DNA of 28,147 bases from NCBI GenBank assembly GCA_023474015.1, contig JAMCYN010000044.1, forward strand, positions 1-28,147, read 5' to 3'. The position numbers were made by a program, and so were the translations under genes. Under the pieces are notes generated by a model. It was not told where the DNA came from, ran no database searches, and saw only the letters and a list, made by a program, of their open reading frames with translations. Below, piece after piece: positions 8,706 through 18,086 of this stretch; the stretch's first letter is position 1; each line of letters opens with the position of its first letter. Origin of the DNA: Armatimonadota bacterium. GTDB taxonomy: Bacteria; Armatimonadota; UBA5829.

Positions 8706-8902
8706 GGAAGGGAGTATGCCGCATCCCAAGGCGCTTCGGCGCAAAGCTCATCTTCACCAATCCCAACCACAACTGTCACAGATACCCCATCCATAGACCC
8801 GCAATTACCAGTGCTGAGCCTGCCAAACCCATCTGGAGAGCACAAACCCAGCAATATATACGGCTGAGATATGACATGTTTGAAGCAACCTGGCACAGGG
8901 TA

Positions 8903-8930
8903 TTAATCGCACGCCTGCCTGGCATATACC
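8903..8930 (+). promoter_or_regulatory. Possible promoter and leader of the 2026-aa protein gene
   Basis: TTAATC (8903-8908) and TATACC (8925-8930) are 16 bp apart, a weak match. The spacer contains GCCTGCC, as does the better promoter of the SdrD-like gene. The leader then holds a 6-bp hairpin GGAAGC/GCTTCC (8940-8957) and a strong ribosome site GGGAGGG (8974-8980). Confidence 0.3.
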
Positions 8931-8990
8931 GACGGGCCGGGAAGCTCGTAGGCTTCCTCGTTTGCTTGCAACCGGGAGGGATACAATATT

Positions 8991-11900
8991 ATGAAACGTC
9001 ACATTACTGCCTGCATTTTGGCGGTCGCCCTGGCGTTTTTTGCCCAGGCCGCGACCGCGCAGCTTGCCTCGTCGTCCTGGCCCAAGTTCCATAGGGACTA
9101 TGCCTCATCGGGACTCGGACTCTACGGCGGGACCGGCTCCGACCTCTCCTGGACGCTTGCCGCGGGCGGCGCTATACGCTCGGCCCCCGTGGTCGGCTCC
9201 GACGGGACAGTCTACTTTACCTGCGGCGACGGACGCATATACGCCGTCAGCGGGAGCGGGACGAAGCTGTGGGACGTAGGTTATAACTGCGTGAGCACGG
9301 CATCACCCGCCATTGCCTCCGACGGGACCATCTACTTCGGCTCGAACGACAATTTCCTCTACGCGCTGCGCTCCGACGGCAGCCTGAAGTGGAAGAAGGT
9401 TCTCGCGTCCAGGGCAGATACGTCGATATCCGTCGGGCGTGACGGCACGGTCTATGTCGGCTGCACGGGCGGCACGATGTATGCGTTCAGGGCGGACGGC
9501 ACGCAGAGATGGGCCTACGCCGCGGGCGCGGCGATCAGTTCGTCTCCGGCGGTGGGGTCAGACGGAAGCATCTACTTCGGCTGCCAGAACGGTAAAGTGA
9601 TCGCGCTGAACTCGACCGGAACGTTGAAGTGGGCGTTCACCCCGGCAGGCTCCGGCGCGTTCTATGCGTCACCGGCGCTGGGCTCCGACGGCACCGTGTA
9701 TATCGGCTCGGCGGGCGGGTTCTTCTATGCGATAAACACGAACGGCACGCAGAAGTGGCGGGCGGTCTCGGGCGGCGACGTGCGCTCCTGCGCGGCAATC
9801 TATACCAACGGTAACATCTATTACGGCTGCCGCGACGGCAGGGTCCACGCGCTCACAAGCCTCGGGCAGGCCCTGTGGACGTTCGCGACCGGCGGATACG
9901 TCGATTCATCTCCCGCGCTGGGCATGGACGGCGGGATATTCGTGGGGTCGCTGAGCGGGAAGCTATTCGCGATCAACCCCGACGGCACCGAGCGATGGCG
10001 ATTCGACGCGGGGGCGGCGATATATTCCTCCCCGGCTATAGGACCGGCAGGAGCGCTATTCATCGGCTCCGACAACGGCAATCTTTACGCATTCGCGGCG
10101 GATTCTACCCCGCCCGGAGCGCCAACCGTCACCGACGACGGACTTTACCAGGCGGCGAGCGACAGGATTCATGGCGCATGGTCGGCGGTCGACGCTGAGT
10201 CGGGGATATTTTCTTACGACTACTGCATCGGCACCGCGCCGGGGCTGGCTGATGTCGCCCCCTGGCTCAATGTCGGCGGAGTGAGCCAGCACACCCGCAC
10301 AGGGCTTGTGCTTGCCGATAAGAGCACATATTTCATCACTGTTCGCGCGATCAACGGGGCGGGTCTTGCGGGCCCGGAGGCGAGCTCGGACGGTATTACA
10401 ATCGACGCCACCCCGCCTGTCAGGCCCACTGTGACCGATGACGGCGCGTACATCTCCGATGCGACCCAACTCCACGCGTCTTGGAGCAGCGCCGACCCTG
10501 AGTGCGGAGTCGGCAAGTATGAGTATTCCATCGGCACGACGCCCGGCGGCGTAAACATAATCAATTGGATCGACGCCGGACTGAACACCTCCGTCGTTCG
10601 CACCGGCTTGGCTCTCCAGCAGGGCGTGACCTATTATATTAACGTCCGAGCGACCAATGGGCTGGGCCTTGTGAGCCAGGTGGGTTCATCGGACGGAATT
10701 ACTGTCGATACCGCCGCGCCGCCCGCGCCCGTGGTTACCGATGATGGCAGTTTCACCGCCTCGCTCACGAGCCTGCATGCGACTTGGCAGCCCGTAACGG
10801 CGGCCTCGGGGATTGCGTCCTATGAGTATTCGATTGGGATTGCCGAGGGCGGCACGACTGTTCGCGACTGGACTGATATCGGCCTCCAGACCAGCGTTAC
10901 CGCGACCGGCCTGACGCTCGCCAACGGCACGGCTTATTACATAAACGTGCGCGCTCGCAACTCGGTCGGCAAGGCAGGGGCCGTGGGGTCCTCGGACGGC
11001 ATCATCGTGGACACCACGCCGCCGAGTAGGCCCATTGTCAACGATGAGGGCGAGTTCACAAGCTCGGCGCACCTTCTGTCGGCGAACTGGTTCTCGACAG
11101 ACACCGAATCGGACATCGCGGAGTATCTCTATGCGGTCGGCACGACCTCCGGCGGGACCGACATCCGCGCGTGGACCTCGGTGGGCACTCAGACCTCGTT
11201 CGTGATAACATCGCTCCCGATGCAGGACGGCGGCAAATACTATATCAGCGTGAAGAGCCGCAACGGTGCGGGCGCTGAGAGCGCGGTCGGCACTTCCGAC
11301 GGAATCAGCGTAGACCTGACTCCACCGTCCACCCCGACCGTCACCGACGACGGCGCGTTCACAACCGACGGCACGCAGCTCCACGCTGTTTGGAGCGCGT
11401 CCGACCCGCAGTCCGGCATCGCTCGATACGAATACTGCCTCGGCACATCGGCGGGCGCGAACGACGTGAGGGACTGGACCAGCGCGGGGACTTCCACCAA
11501 CTTTACGGTCTCGGGCCTCACGCTGCAATCGGGCCTCAAGTACTACATCAGTGCCCGCGCGGTGAACAAGGCCGGAGCGACCGGTTCAATTGGCTACTCG
11601 GACGGCATATTCGTCGAGTCCACTCCGCCCACGACACCAATAGTCACCGACGATGGCGCATACACACGGAGCACGACCACGCTCAAGGCCCAGTGGTCAT
11701 CCGAGGACCCCGAAACCGGCGTGGTGGGCTTCAAGTATTCCATAGGCACAAGCCCGGGCGCGGCGGATTTGGTTCCCTGGACGGATGTTGCCCTCGCGAC
11801 CAACATCGAGCGAAACGACCTGACGCTGCAACAGGGCGGCACATACTATATTAATGTAAGGGCGACCAACGGCGTCGGGCTAGTGAGCGAAGTCGGCTCC

Positions 11901-14900
11901 TCCGACGGCATCACGGTGGACAACACCGCGCCGGACGCCCCGACGGTCGATGACGACGGCGACTTCACCGCCGACAACGCCCAGCTTCACGTGACGCTGC
12001 TGGCGAATGACGCAGAGTCCGGGATCGCATATTACGAGTGCGCGGTGGGCACGACTCCCGGCGGGACCGATATCGTCGACTGGACAAACGTCGGCCCCGG
12101 CCCGGACGGCATCATCAGCGGCCTCACTCTCACGGATGGTACGAAGTACTATGTCACCGCCCGCGCGACCAACGGCGCTGGGATCACCGGCCCGGTGGGC
12201 GACTCGAACGGGATTATCGTGGACACCACGGGGCCGGTGGACGTGCAGGTCTGGGACGATGGGGCCTACACGGGCTTCGAGACCACCCTTCACGTCCGCT
12301 GGAGCGCATCCGACCCCGAGTCCGGCATCAGGGGCTACAGGTATTGCATCGGGACCGCGCCGGGGCTTAATGATGTGGCCGACTGGCTCGAGGTCGATAA
12401 CGCCACCGAGCACACCCGCGAGGGCCTTACGCTAACCTCGGGCGTAATCTACTATATAACCGTGATCGCCATCAACAACGCGGGAGGCGAGAGCGCGCCG
12501 GTCAGTTCGGACGGTATAACCCTCGACCTAACCCTGCCCACCTTGCCGCTGGTCACTGACAACGGCCAGTACTGGGGCTACAAGACGCGCATGGGGGCAT
12601 CATGGACCTCCGACGACCCCGAATCCGGCATCGTGAGCTATCGCATGTCGATAGGCACGGCCCCCGGCGCGGGGGATGTGGCGGATTGGCTCGATGTCGG
12701 CAACGTCGCCTCCTATGAGCGGACCAGCCTCCAGCTCCAGGACGGCGTTACATATTACATCAACGTCCAGGCCAAAAACGGCGCCGGGCGCTGGAGCGAC
12801 ACAGGCAGCTCCGACGGTATCCTGCTCGACACAACACCGCCGACCACCCCCGTGGTGACCGATGACGGCGATGGGACCCTTTTGCTCGACCGCTTGCACT
12901 GCAAGTGGCATTCGGAGGACCCCGAATCGGGGATCGCGGAGTATGTGTATTGTATCGGAACCAGCCCCGGCGCTGTGGATATGGTTGGCTGGACCAATGC
13001 CGGGACCAGTGAGGACGTCACCGTGACCGGTCTCAACATCGAGCCGATGCTCACCTACTACTTCGCCGTGAAATCCCGCAGCAAGGCGGGCGCGTGGAGC
13101 GCGGTGAGCGCCAGTGACGGCATCAGCTACAGCACTGGCGCGGCGATCTGGTGGAGGTTCAGAAACGATATGTCCAACCACGGCCGCGGACTGTTCATCG
13201 GCACAACGGTGACCGACACCGCCTGGACTATCCCGACGCAGGGCTACGTGGAGTCATCGCCGGCGATTGCCTCCGACGGCACGACATATATCGGTTCCGC
13301 CGATGGCAAGCTCTACGCGATCACCCAGAATGGCACCGTGCGCTGGACCTACAATACAGGCTCCATCATCGACAGCTCCCCCGCCGTGGCGGACGACGGC
13401 AGGATACTGATCGGCTGCAATGACGGCAAGCTCTATTGTCTGAATCCGGCGGGCGAGCTAGTCTGGACCTACAGTACGGGCGGCCCGCTGCGGTCGTCGC
13501 CTCTGATCAGGAATGGCGTGGTCTATGTCGGCAGTCTCGACTACTCGCTGCACGCGGTCGATCTCAATACCGGCGTCAAGGCATGGAGCCATGCGACTGG
13601 CGGAGAAATATGGTCGTCGCCCGCATGCGACAGTGATGGGGTGATATACTTCGCAGGCGGCGACTCATACGTCTACGCGATCAGACCCGACGGGATCCGC
13701 AAGTGGCAGTTCCTCACCGGCTCGGCTACCGACGCATCCCCCGCGGTCGGCGCGGACGGGACTGTCTATGTCGGCAGCGGCGACGCCTATTTCTACGCCA
13801 TCAATCCCGATGGCACTCAGAAGTGGCGCTACGACGCCGGGACTCCCGTGGATTCGTCTTCGGCGATAGGCTTGGACGGCAACATCTACTTTGGCGCGGG
13901 CTTCGACGGCGGCAACGGCAAGCTGGTCTCCCTCAGGCCCGACGGCACAATGGCGTGGAGCGTGGACCTGCCGATGGGCGGAGTGGTGTCCTCCCCGGCC
14001 ATCGACTCCACGGGAAAGATATACGTCGGCTCCTGCGATGAGAAGATGTATTGCTTCAATCCGGACGGCACGACGCTCTGGAGCTTCAAGACCGGATCGT
14101 CGGTCGCCTGTTCCCCCGCGCTTGGGGCGGACAGCAGCGTCGTCTTCGGCTCCTACGACGGCAACGTCTACTGCCTGCGCGATATCAAGGCGAGGGACCT
14201 GACCCCGCCGACGACGCCGATTGTCACCGTTCCCAGCCTGGTGCTAGGCTCCGGCGAGCCGGTGAAGGCGTCGTGGACCGCCTCGGACCCCGACACGATG
14301 ATCGCCGAGTATGTCTATGCCATCGGAACCGAGCCGGGCCTGGTCGATATCTGTTACTGGACCAGCGCGGGGATCGAGACCTCGGTCACTCGTGATGATC
14401 TCTCGCCGCAAGTCGGCCAGACATACTATGTCTCGGTCAAGGCGAGGAACCCATCGCAGCGATGGAGCGAGGTCGGCGTCTCACAGGGGATAACGGTCGT
14501 GGGCGGATCGACGGTTACAACCATAGGCGAAACCAAGAACCTCGCCGACACGGCGAGCGTGACGCTCAACGGCAAGATCGTGGGCGCGGCCTTCCCCGAC
14601 TGTTTCTTCATCCAGGAAAGCAGCCGGAGCGCCGGAATAAAATGCGCCGCCCCGGCGAGCCTGCTTTCGGCCGGTGACGTAGTCAACGTGACCGGCACGG
14701 TGGCGACAGTGAACGACGTCAAGGCGCTGACCAATGTGACCTTCTCCAAGATCGGGACCGGCCCGCAGCCCTCCCCGCTCGGTCTATGCGGCCGAGTATT
14801 CCATGGCATGAAACCCGATCCGTTCGGTATCAACGTGAAGATATGGGGCAAGGTCACATCGGCGGGCACGGACTTCTGCGTCATCGACTACCGATACGGC

Positions 14901-15071
14901 CCGCAGCCCGCGGGAGGAAGCGGCTCGGTCGAGATTCGTAGCGCGGGGATCTCCGCCGCCCCGGGCGATATGATAACCGCCACGGGTATACTCAGCCGCG
15001 AACCCTCCGGCGACAAGATCGTGACGGTTCTGCGAGTGGCCCCAGGCGGCTCAGTCGCCATAATCAAATGA
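8991..15071 (+). CDS. Giant exported protein: two PQQ-type propellers, eleven FN3-like repeats, OB-like module
   Basis: The 2026-residue protein starts at an ATG with GGGAGGG ten bases upstream and has a signal peptide cut near ATAQ (residue 24). The mature start WPKFHRDYASSGLG is the motif that usually opens PQQ-like propellers. Propeller 1 (~25-372) has eight blades of the type SSPAVGSDGSIYFG. Ten tandem FN3-like repeats (~373-1380) follow, each opening TPPxxPxVTDDG with inner motifs DPESGI, YSIGT and TYYINVRA.NG. Propeller 2 (~1384-1736) again has eight blades, then one more FN3 repeat (~1738-1838). The C-terminal OB-like module (~1839-2026) is homologous to that of the 4301-7642 protein. 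There is no LPxTG, PEP-CTERM or T9SS tail. The role is probably extracellular adhesion or polysaccharide binding; propellers of this type often lack PQQ and enzymatic activity. Convergent with the SdrD-like gene. Confidence 0.88.
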   Translation: MKRHITACILAVALAFFAQAATAQLASSSWPKFHRDYASSGLGLYGGTGSDLSWTLAAGGAIRSAPVVGSDGTVYFTCGDGRIYAVSGSGTKLWDVGYNCVSTASPAIASDGTIYFGSNDNFLYALRSDGSLKWKKVLASRADTSISVGRDGTVYVGCTGGTMYAFRADGTQRWAYAAGAAISSSPAVGSDGSIYFGCQNGKVIALNSTGTLKWAFTPAGSGAFYASPALGSDGTVYIGSAGGFFYAINTNGTQKWRAVSGGDVRSCAAIYTNGNIYYGCRDGRVHALTSLGQALWTFATGGYVDSSPALGMDGGIFVGSLSGKLFAINPDGTERWRFDAGAAIYSSPAIGPAGALFIGSDNGNLYAFAADSTPPGAPTVTDDGLYQAASDRIHGAWSAVDAESGIFSYDYCIGTAPGLADVAPWLNVGGVSQHTRTGLVLADKSTYFITVRAINGAGLAGPEASSDGITIDATPPVRPTVTDDGAYISDATQLHASWSSADPECGVGKYEYSIGTTPGGVNIINWIDAGLNTSVVRTGLALQQGVTYYINVRATNGLGLVSQVGSSDGITVDTAAPPAPVVTDDGSFTASLTSLHATWQPVTAASGIASYEYSIGIAEGGTTVRDWTDIGLQTSVTATGLTLANGTAYYINVRARNSVGKAGAVGSSDGIIVDTTPPSRPIVNDEGEFTSSAHLLSANWFSTDTESDIAEYLYAVGTTSGGTDIRAWTSVGTQTSFVITSLPMQDGGKYYISVKSRNGAGAESAVGTSDGISVDLTPPSTPTVTDDGAFTTDGTQLHAVWSASDPQSGIARYEYCLGTSAGANDVRDWTSAGTSTNFTVSGLTLQSGLKYYISARAVNKAGATGSIGYSDGIFVESTPPTTPIVTDDGAYTRSTTTLKAQWSSEDPETGVVGFKYSIGTSPGAADLVPWTDVALATNIERNDLTLQQGGTYYINVRATNGVGLVSEVGSSDGITVDNTAPDAPTVDDDGDFTADNAQLHVTLLANDAESGIAYYECAVGTTPGGTDIVDWTNVGPGPDGIISGLTLTDGTKYYVTARATNGAGITGPVGDSNGIIVDTTGPVDVQVWDDGAYTGFETTLHVRWSASDPESGIRGYRYCIGTAPGLNDVADWLEVDNATEHTREGLTLTSGVIYYITVIAINNAGGESAPVSSDGITLDLTLPTLPLVTDNGQYWGYKTRMGASWTSDDPESGIVSYRMSIGTAPGAGDVADWLDVGNVASYERTSLQLQDGVTYYINVQAKNGAGRWSDTGSSDGILLDTTPPTTPVVTDDGDGTLLLDRLHCKWHSEDPESGIAEYVYCIGTSPGAVDMVGWTNAGTSEDVTVTGLNIEPMLTYYFAVKSRSKAGAWSAVSASDGISYSTGAAIWWRFRNDMSNHGRGLFIGTTVTDTAWTIPTQGYVESSPAIASDGTTYIGSADGKLYAITQNGTVRWTYNTGSIIDSSPAVADDGRILIGCNDGKLYCLNPAGELVWTYSTGGPLRSSPLIRNGVVYVGSLDYSLHAVDLNTGVKAWSHATGGEIWSSPACDSDGVIYFAGGDSYVYAIRPDGIRKWQFLTGSATDASPAVGADGTVYVGSGDAYFYAINPDGTQKWRYDAGTPVDSSSAIGLDGNIYFGAGFDGGNGKLVSLRPDGTMAWSVDLPMGGVVSSPAIDSTGKIYVGSCDEKMYCFNPDGTTLWSFKTGSSVACSPALGADSSVVFGSYDGNVYCLRDIKARDLTPPTTPIVTVPSLVLGSGEPVKASWTASDPDTMIAEYVYAIGTEPGLVDICYWTSAGIETSVTRDDLSPQVGQTYYVSVKARNPSQRWSEVGVSQGITVVGGSTVTTIGETKNLADTASVTLNGKIVGAAFPDCFFIQESSRSAGIKCAAPASLLSAGDVVNVTGTVATVNDVKALTNVTFSKIGTGPQPSPLGLCGRVFHGMKPDPFGINVKIWGKVTSAGTDFCVIDYRYGPQPAGGSGSVEIRSAGISAAPGDMITATGILSREPSGDKIVTVLRVAPGGSVAIIK
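10104..13130 (+). repeat. Ten tandem FN3-like coding repeats, ~303 bp each
   Basis: The opening motif (accccgccg then gtcaccgacgacgg variants) recurs at about 10107, 10410, 10712, 11014, 11316, 11625, 11926, 12229, 12532 and 12834. The near-constant period of 100-103 codons and the divergence of the copies point to old duplications. An eleventh copy (14200-14500) lies beyond the second propeller. Confidence 0.85.
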
Positions 15072-15087
15072 GGAACCTGACGAAAAG

Positions 15088-15111
15088 GCCCGGGGAGGAT
15101 ACTCCCCGGGC
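15088..15111. terminator. Shared terminator between convergent genes
   Basis: GCCCGGGGAG (15088-15097) and CTCCCCGGGC (15102-15111) form a perfect 10-bp stem with a GATA loop. The minus-strand exit reads CTTTTCG, so it best serves the SdrD-like gene; the plus-strand exit has no T-run. Confidence 0.7.
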
Positions 15112-15160
15112 AACTGGAGCGTGCTAATCCCTCTCTCGTAATAGCTGCTTGCTACCCATC

Positions 15161-17500
15161 TCAAGGCACGTAGGGCACTTGAGGCGTGTGGCCGGGGCCG
15201 GTAGGCCCGAACGGCCGGTTCGGTATCAGGTAGCCGTTGTCGACGAACGTGTTCATGTCAATGAATTCGTAGTTGCCGTTGATGGCTTGCAGTATCGCAA
15301 CGAGCGCCTTGCAGCCGGTGTCCGCCGGGTCATTCGGGTCTTTCGGCAGTCCCCAGCGGGTGGGCGGGTCCCCGGCGAGCACGGCGTTCGCGATGTCCAG
15401 CACCTGCCCTACGGTCTTGCCCTTGAACAAGCCCATCGCGATTGTGAACTTCTCCAGGTCGTAGCCCGGGGTTCTGGGCATGAGCCTGCGGTCGTTATAG
15501 GCGATGTTCAACAGTAGCGCGACCGTCTCGCCCGCCAGCGCTCCGGCGGAAGTCGTGATCGGCTCCAGGTAAGCATGGTCGAGTTTGCCGCATGGGCCGG
15601 TCTGAGGCAGGAATGCGACGAGTTTCTTCAGGCCGTTAGTCGTGCCATTGAATGTGATGGTCTTTGTGCTCTTGCCGACTACCATCTGGTTCTTCAGCGT
15701 GGTCCCGAAGTAGATGAACGTCGCGAACGCTTGTGGGAACCTGTTGTAGATCATTCCGTTGGGTATGACCGTGTTGTCGATATTGGAGTAAGTCTTCCAG
15801 CCGGCTTGAGTAAACGTCACCGGCATGTTGCAGCGTCGCTTGTTGTCCTCCTCTGTTCCGATGCAGAAGTCCACCCGCTTGTCCTCACACTCCAGCATGA
15901 TATCCACGGAGCCGCTGCTGGGGAGCGGATATGACTTCTTGGTGAGCTGACCGTTGCCGTCGCAGATGTACTCCGTTACCACCCAATGCTGCATGGTCGG
16001 ATCGGTGAGCGGCGGCGGGGTCAGGGTGTAGACACCCGACCTCAGACCCTGCGGGTTTTCAGGCAGCGGAGGGACGTTATATAGGCCGCACGTGTCGCAT
16101 GCGGAGGCCGCTCCGCCTTCCCAGGTCATGCCGTCCTTCTGAATCTGAATCTCGCACGGCTCGATGTCCCTGGCCTGCGGACATATAACGCCCCAGAGCC
16201 TCGACGGGCACTGGTTGTAGAAGTTGTTGTCACCAAACTCGCCGCCGAAGAGTCCGGGATCGGGCGGGCTGATGAGCAGCGTATCAGGCACATCGAAGCT
16301 CACCAGGCCGCAGACCCCAGGTTCCGCGAAGTTCCACGGCGACATGGACACCGTTCCGACAAACGTCCCCGGCCATGAGACGAACTGATGGTCCTCGCAG
16401 AGCTGCAGGTCCGGCGTCAACGGATCGCATGTGGACGCCGCGGTCGGAAGCTCGATTTCTTTCAGAGTGAACTTGGACTGGTACTGCAGCGGACCGAATG
16501 AGAAAGATCCGTCCGGGCCGGTGAGGGCGGTCCCGAGCAAGGTCGTACCATCTTCGCCGTAGAGGCCGATGACCAGGCCTTCGATGCCCGTCGGGTTCGG
16601 CTGAGTTTCCACAATCGGGGGCAGCAAGGGGTCAATGCACTCCGGCACGGGCTCGAAGTCAGCCGAGTTCTGCTGGCCCTGAGTGCCGATGTAGTGCTGC
16701 ACGAGCCACGGCCAGGGAGCGGTGTCCATGAACTTATTGCCCGTGATCGTGATGGGCTGCCAGTTGCCGAACGTTATATCGCAGTTCGCGCCCGGAGTCA
16801 GGTACACGGTGATCGGATTGTCGGAGCCGTTGGGTGTAGTTTTCACCCACCCGGCGCGCTCTTCCTCACGAATGAGGACCTGGGTTTCGCCGGTAGGTTC
16901 CACCGGGACCGATATTTCGGGCGTGCAGCCGTCCTGATCCGTGGTGGCGTTGGCCAGTGGCGTGCCGTCCGGCAGTTCAACGCTGAAAGTCCAGCCCGCA
17001 AGACCCGGCTCGCCGTCGTCACGTTCGCCGTTGCCATTGACGTCCCAGAACTTGCATATCTTGAACCTTGCGGCGGGAGCAACTATAAACCCGACGCTCG
17101 CGCGATCCTCGGCCTTATTAGTTCCGCCGAAGCACCAATCTGAGTAGAAGGTGAGCCGTGCGTAGTAACAGCCCGGTGAAGTGTCCGCCGGTACGGTCCA
17201 ACTCGTGCACCTGTTGATGGGGCTGGGTTCGCAGTTGAAAGTGTCGAGCGTGAACGCCGGTTCGGAGCCGGGCGGAAGGATTTCCAGAATGTAGTTCTGG
17301 TTGCACTCGGTGGCGAAGTCTATCGTCCAGCAGAATGTGATTACGCCGGTCCCATCGTTGAGTACCTTGTTTGGCGGAGCGGGGTCACGGTATAGACAGA
17401 TGCCCGGTTGAGGCAAATCCACGGTCCAGGCCGGACCCACGAAGAGAGATAACAAGACGACGTAAAGTACGGCAAGTGCTAATGCTTTGCGGTGAGACAT
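15161..17500 (-). CDS. Exported Cys-rich SdrD-B-like surface protein
   Basis: The 779-residue protein starts with a signal peptide (ALALAVLYVVLLSLFVGPAWT) and a GGGAGAG ribosome site six bases before the ATG. After a Cys-rich beta domain comes an SdrD-B-like repeat: KICKFWDVNGNGERDDGEPG (148-167), whose DVNGNGERDDGE is the usual calcium loop. A second, divergent copy begins ITGNKFMD and continues GIEGLVIGLYGEDGTTLLG and TGPDGSFSFGPLQ. The C-terminal ~230 residues include FLPQTGPCGKLDH, AGALAGETVALLLNIAYND and GKTVGQVLDIANAVLAG, a module I have seen at the end of other bacterial surface proteins but cannot name. The many cysteines imply disulfide bonds outside the cytoplasm. SdrD-B domains are structural stalk modules. 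No sorting signal is visible, so anchoring is unknown. Confidence 0.8.
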   Translation of the reverse strand: MSHRKALALAVLYVVLLSLFVGPAWTVDLPQPGICLYRDPAPPNKVLNDGTGVITFCWTIDFATECNQNYILEILPPGSEPAFTLDTFNCEPSPINRCTSWTVPADTSPGCYYARLTFYSDWCFGGTNKAEDRASVGFIVAPAARFKICKFWDVNGNGERDDGEPGLAGWTFSVELPDGTPLANATTDQDGCTPEISVPVEPTGETQVLIREEERAGWVKTTPNGSDNPITVYLTPGANCDITFGNWQPITITGNKFMDTAPWPWLVQHYIGTQGQQNSADFEPVPECIDPLLPPIVETQPNPTGIEGLVIGLYGEDGTTLLGTALTGPDGSFSFGPLQYQSKFTLKEIELPTAASTCDPLTPDLQLCEDHQFVSWPGTFVGTVSMSPWNFAEPGVCGLVSFDVPDTLLISPPDPGLFGGEFGDNNFYNQCPSRLWGVICPQARDIEPCEIQIQKDGMTWEGGAASACDTCGLYNVPPLPENPQGLRSGVYTLTPPPLTDPTMQHWVVTEYICDGNGQLTKKSYPLPSSGSVDIMLECEDKRVDFCIGTEEDNKRRCNMPVTFTQAGWKTYSNIDNTVIPNGMIYNRFPQAFATFIYFGTTLKNQMVVGKSTKTITFNGTTNGLKKLVAFLPQTGPCGKLDHAYLEPITTSAGALAGETVALLLNIAYNDRRLMPRTPGYDLEKFTIAMGLFKGKTVGQVLDIANAVLAGDPPTRWGLPKDPNDPADTGCKALVAILQAINGNYEFIDMNTFVDNGYLIPNRPFGPTGPGHTPQVPYVP

Positions 17501-17596
17501 TGTAATCTCTCCCTTCCTTGTGATGTTGGTGGGGTTTCCGTCACTTGCGGGTGGTGGGATGCTCGCAAGCGACCGGACGCTTGACTATGTGACAGG

Positions 17597-17625
17597 CATA
17601 TACCCAGTGGCAGGCAAGGTGTAAA
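17597..17625 (-). promoter_or_regulatory. Sigma70-type promoter of the SdrD-like gene
   Basis: On the minus strand TTTACA (17625-17620) and TATATG (17602-17597) are separated by 17 bp. The start codon is about 95 bp downstream. Confidence 0.55.
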
Positions 17626-17754
17626 CAAGTGGCCACATATTAATTATATTCTATACGCTTAGTCGCTGCGCAATCGCAGAGTTTGCGATCTGTATGCTGG
17701 GACGCTATCCCATGAAATCCGGTGGCGTATACTTTGAGTGTGTAAATTGCAAAA

Positions 17755-17813
17755 GATGCTCCTGATCTCGTAGAGTTTGTTTGAACAGAACGAACCGACG
17801 AGAGAGGAGCATC
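17755..17813 (+). other. Long hairpin enclosing a ribosome site
   Basis: Three stacked stems can form: GATGCTCCT/AGGAGCATC (17755-17763 with 17805-17813), CTCGT/ACGAG (17767-17771 with 17798-17802) and GTTTGTT/AACGAAC with one G-U pair. The right arm contains the AGGAG site in front of ATG 17814, so that start is masked when the RNA folds. The short frame after it (MASITLKQVMEQT...) runs into the transposase remnant and is not a complete gene. Such masking hairpins are known at insertion-sequence ends. Confidence 0.5.
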
Positions 17814-17879
17814 ATGGCAAGTATAACTCTGAAGCAAGTAATGGAGCAAACGCGTGATTTGGTGATGTATTACCGCCGG

Positions 17880-18008
17880 GTCGTTCTTCTTGTAGGGTCG
17901 ACTCCTGGTGAATGTTATGGCGTTACGCTGGCAGTAGCGCATAAGGTTGCCGTTGATGAACTCGCTGCCATTGTCCGAATCGACACCCATCTTGGCCTGC
18001 TGGGTCAT
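17880..18008 (-). pseudogene. Transposase remnant (rve integrase core fragment)
   Basis: About 43 codons read MGVDSDNGSEFINGNLMRYC then ITFTRSRPYKKND, the second-aspartate region (DNGSEFIN) of DDE/rve transposases of the ISNCY/IS481-like kind. Homology ends abruptly at 17880; downstream the frame is unrelated. An AGGAGG site precedes the ATG at 18008, but upstream catalytic residues are missing, so it cannot be active. Confidence 0.75.
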
Positions 18009-18086
18009 TGATGCGTCTCCTCCTATGGAAACAGCATCGGCACATCAACTCTTCGGTACGATTCTTAAATGAGGCAACGCGCTCTG

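Noticed and set aside
8745..8990. c-di-GMP or other riboswitch in the leader of the 2026-aa gene
   Set aside because: I looked for the conserved cores by eye and found only a 6-bp hairpin; no class matched.
9821..13181. Long antisense frames across the FN3 repeats (e.g. 10686-11528, 11880-12413, 12600-13181, minus)
   Set aside because: They mirror the repeat period of the sense gene, lack ribosome sites and resemble no family; an effect of GC-rich codons.
17781..18011. 76-codon plus-strand ORF as a gene
   Set aside because: Its second half is antisense to the rve transposase remnant, so it is a chimera across a junction.
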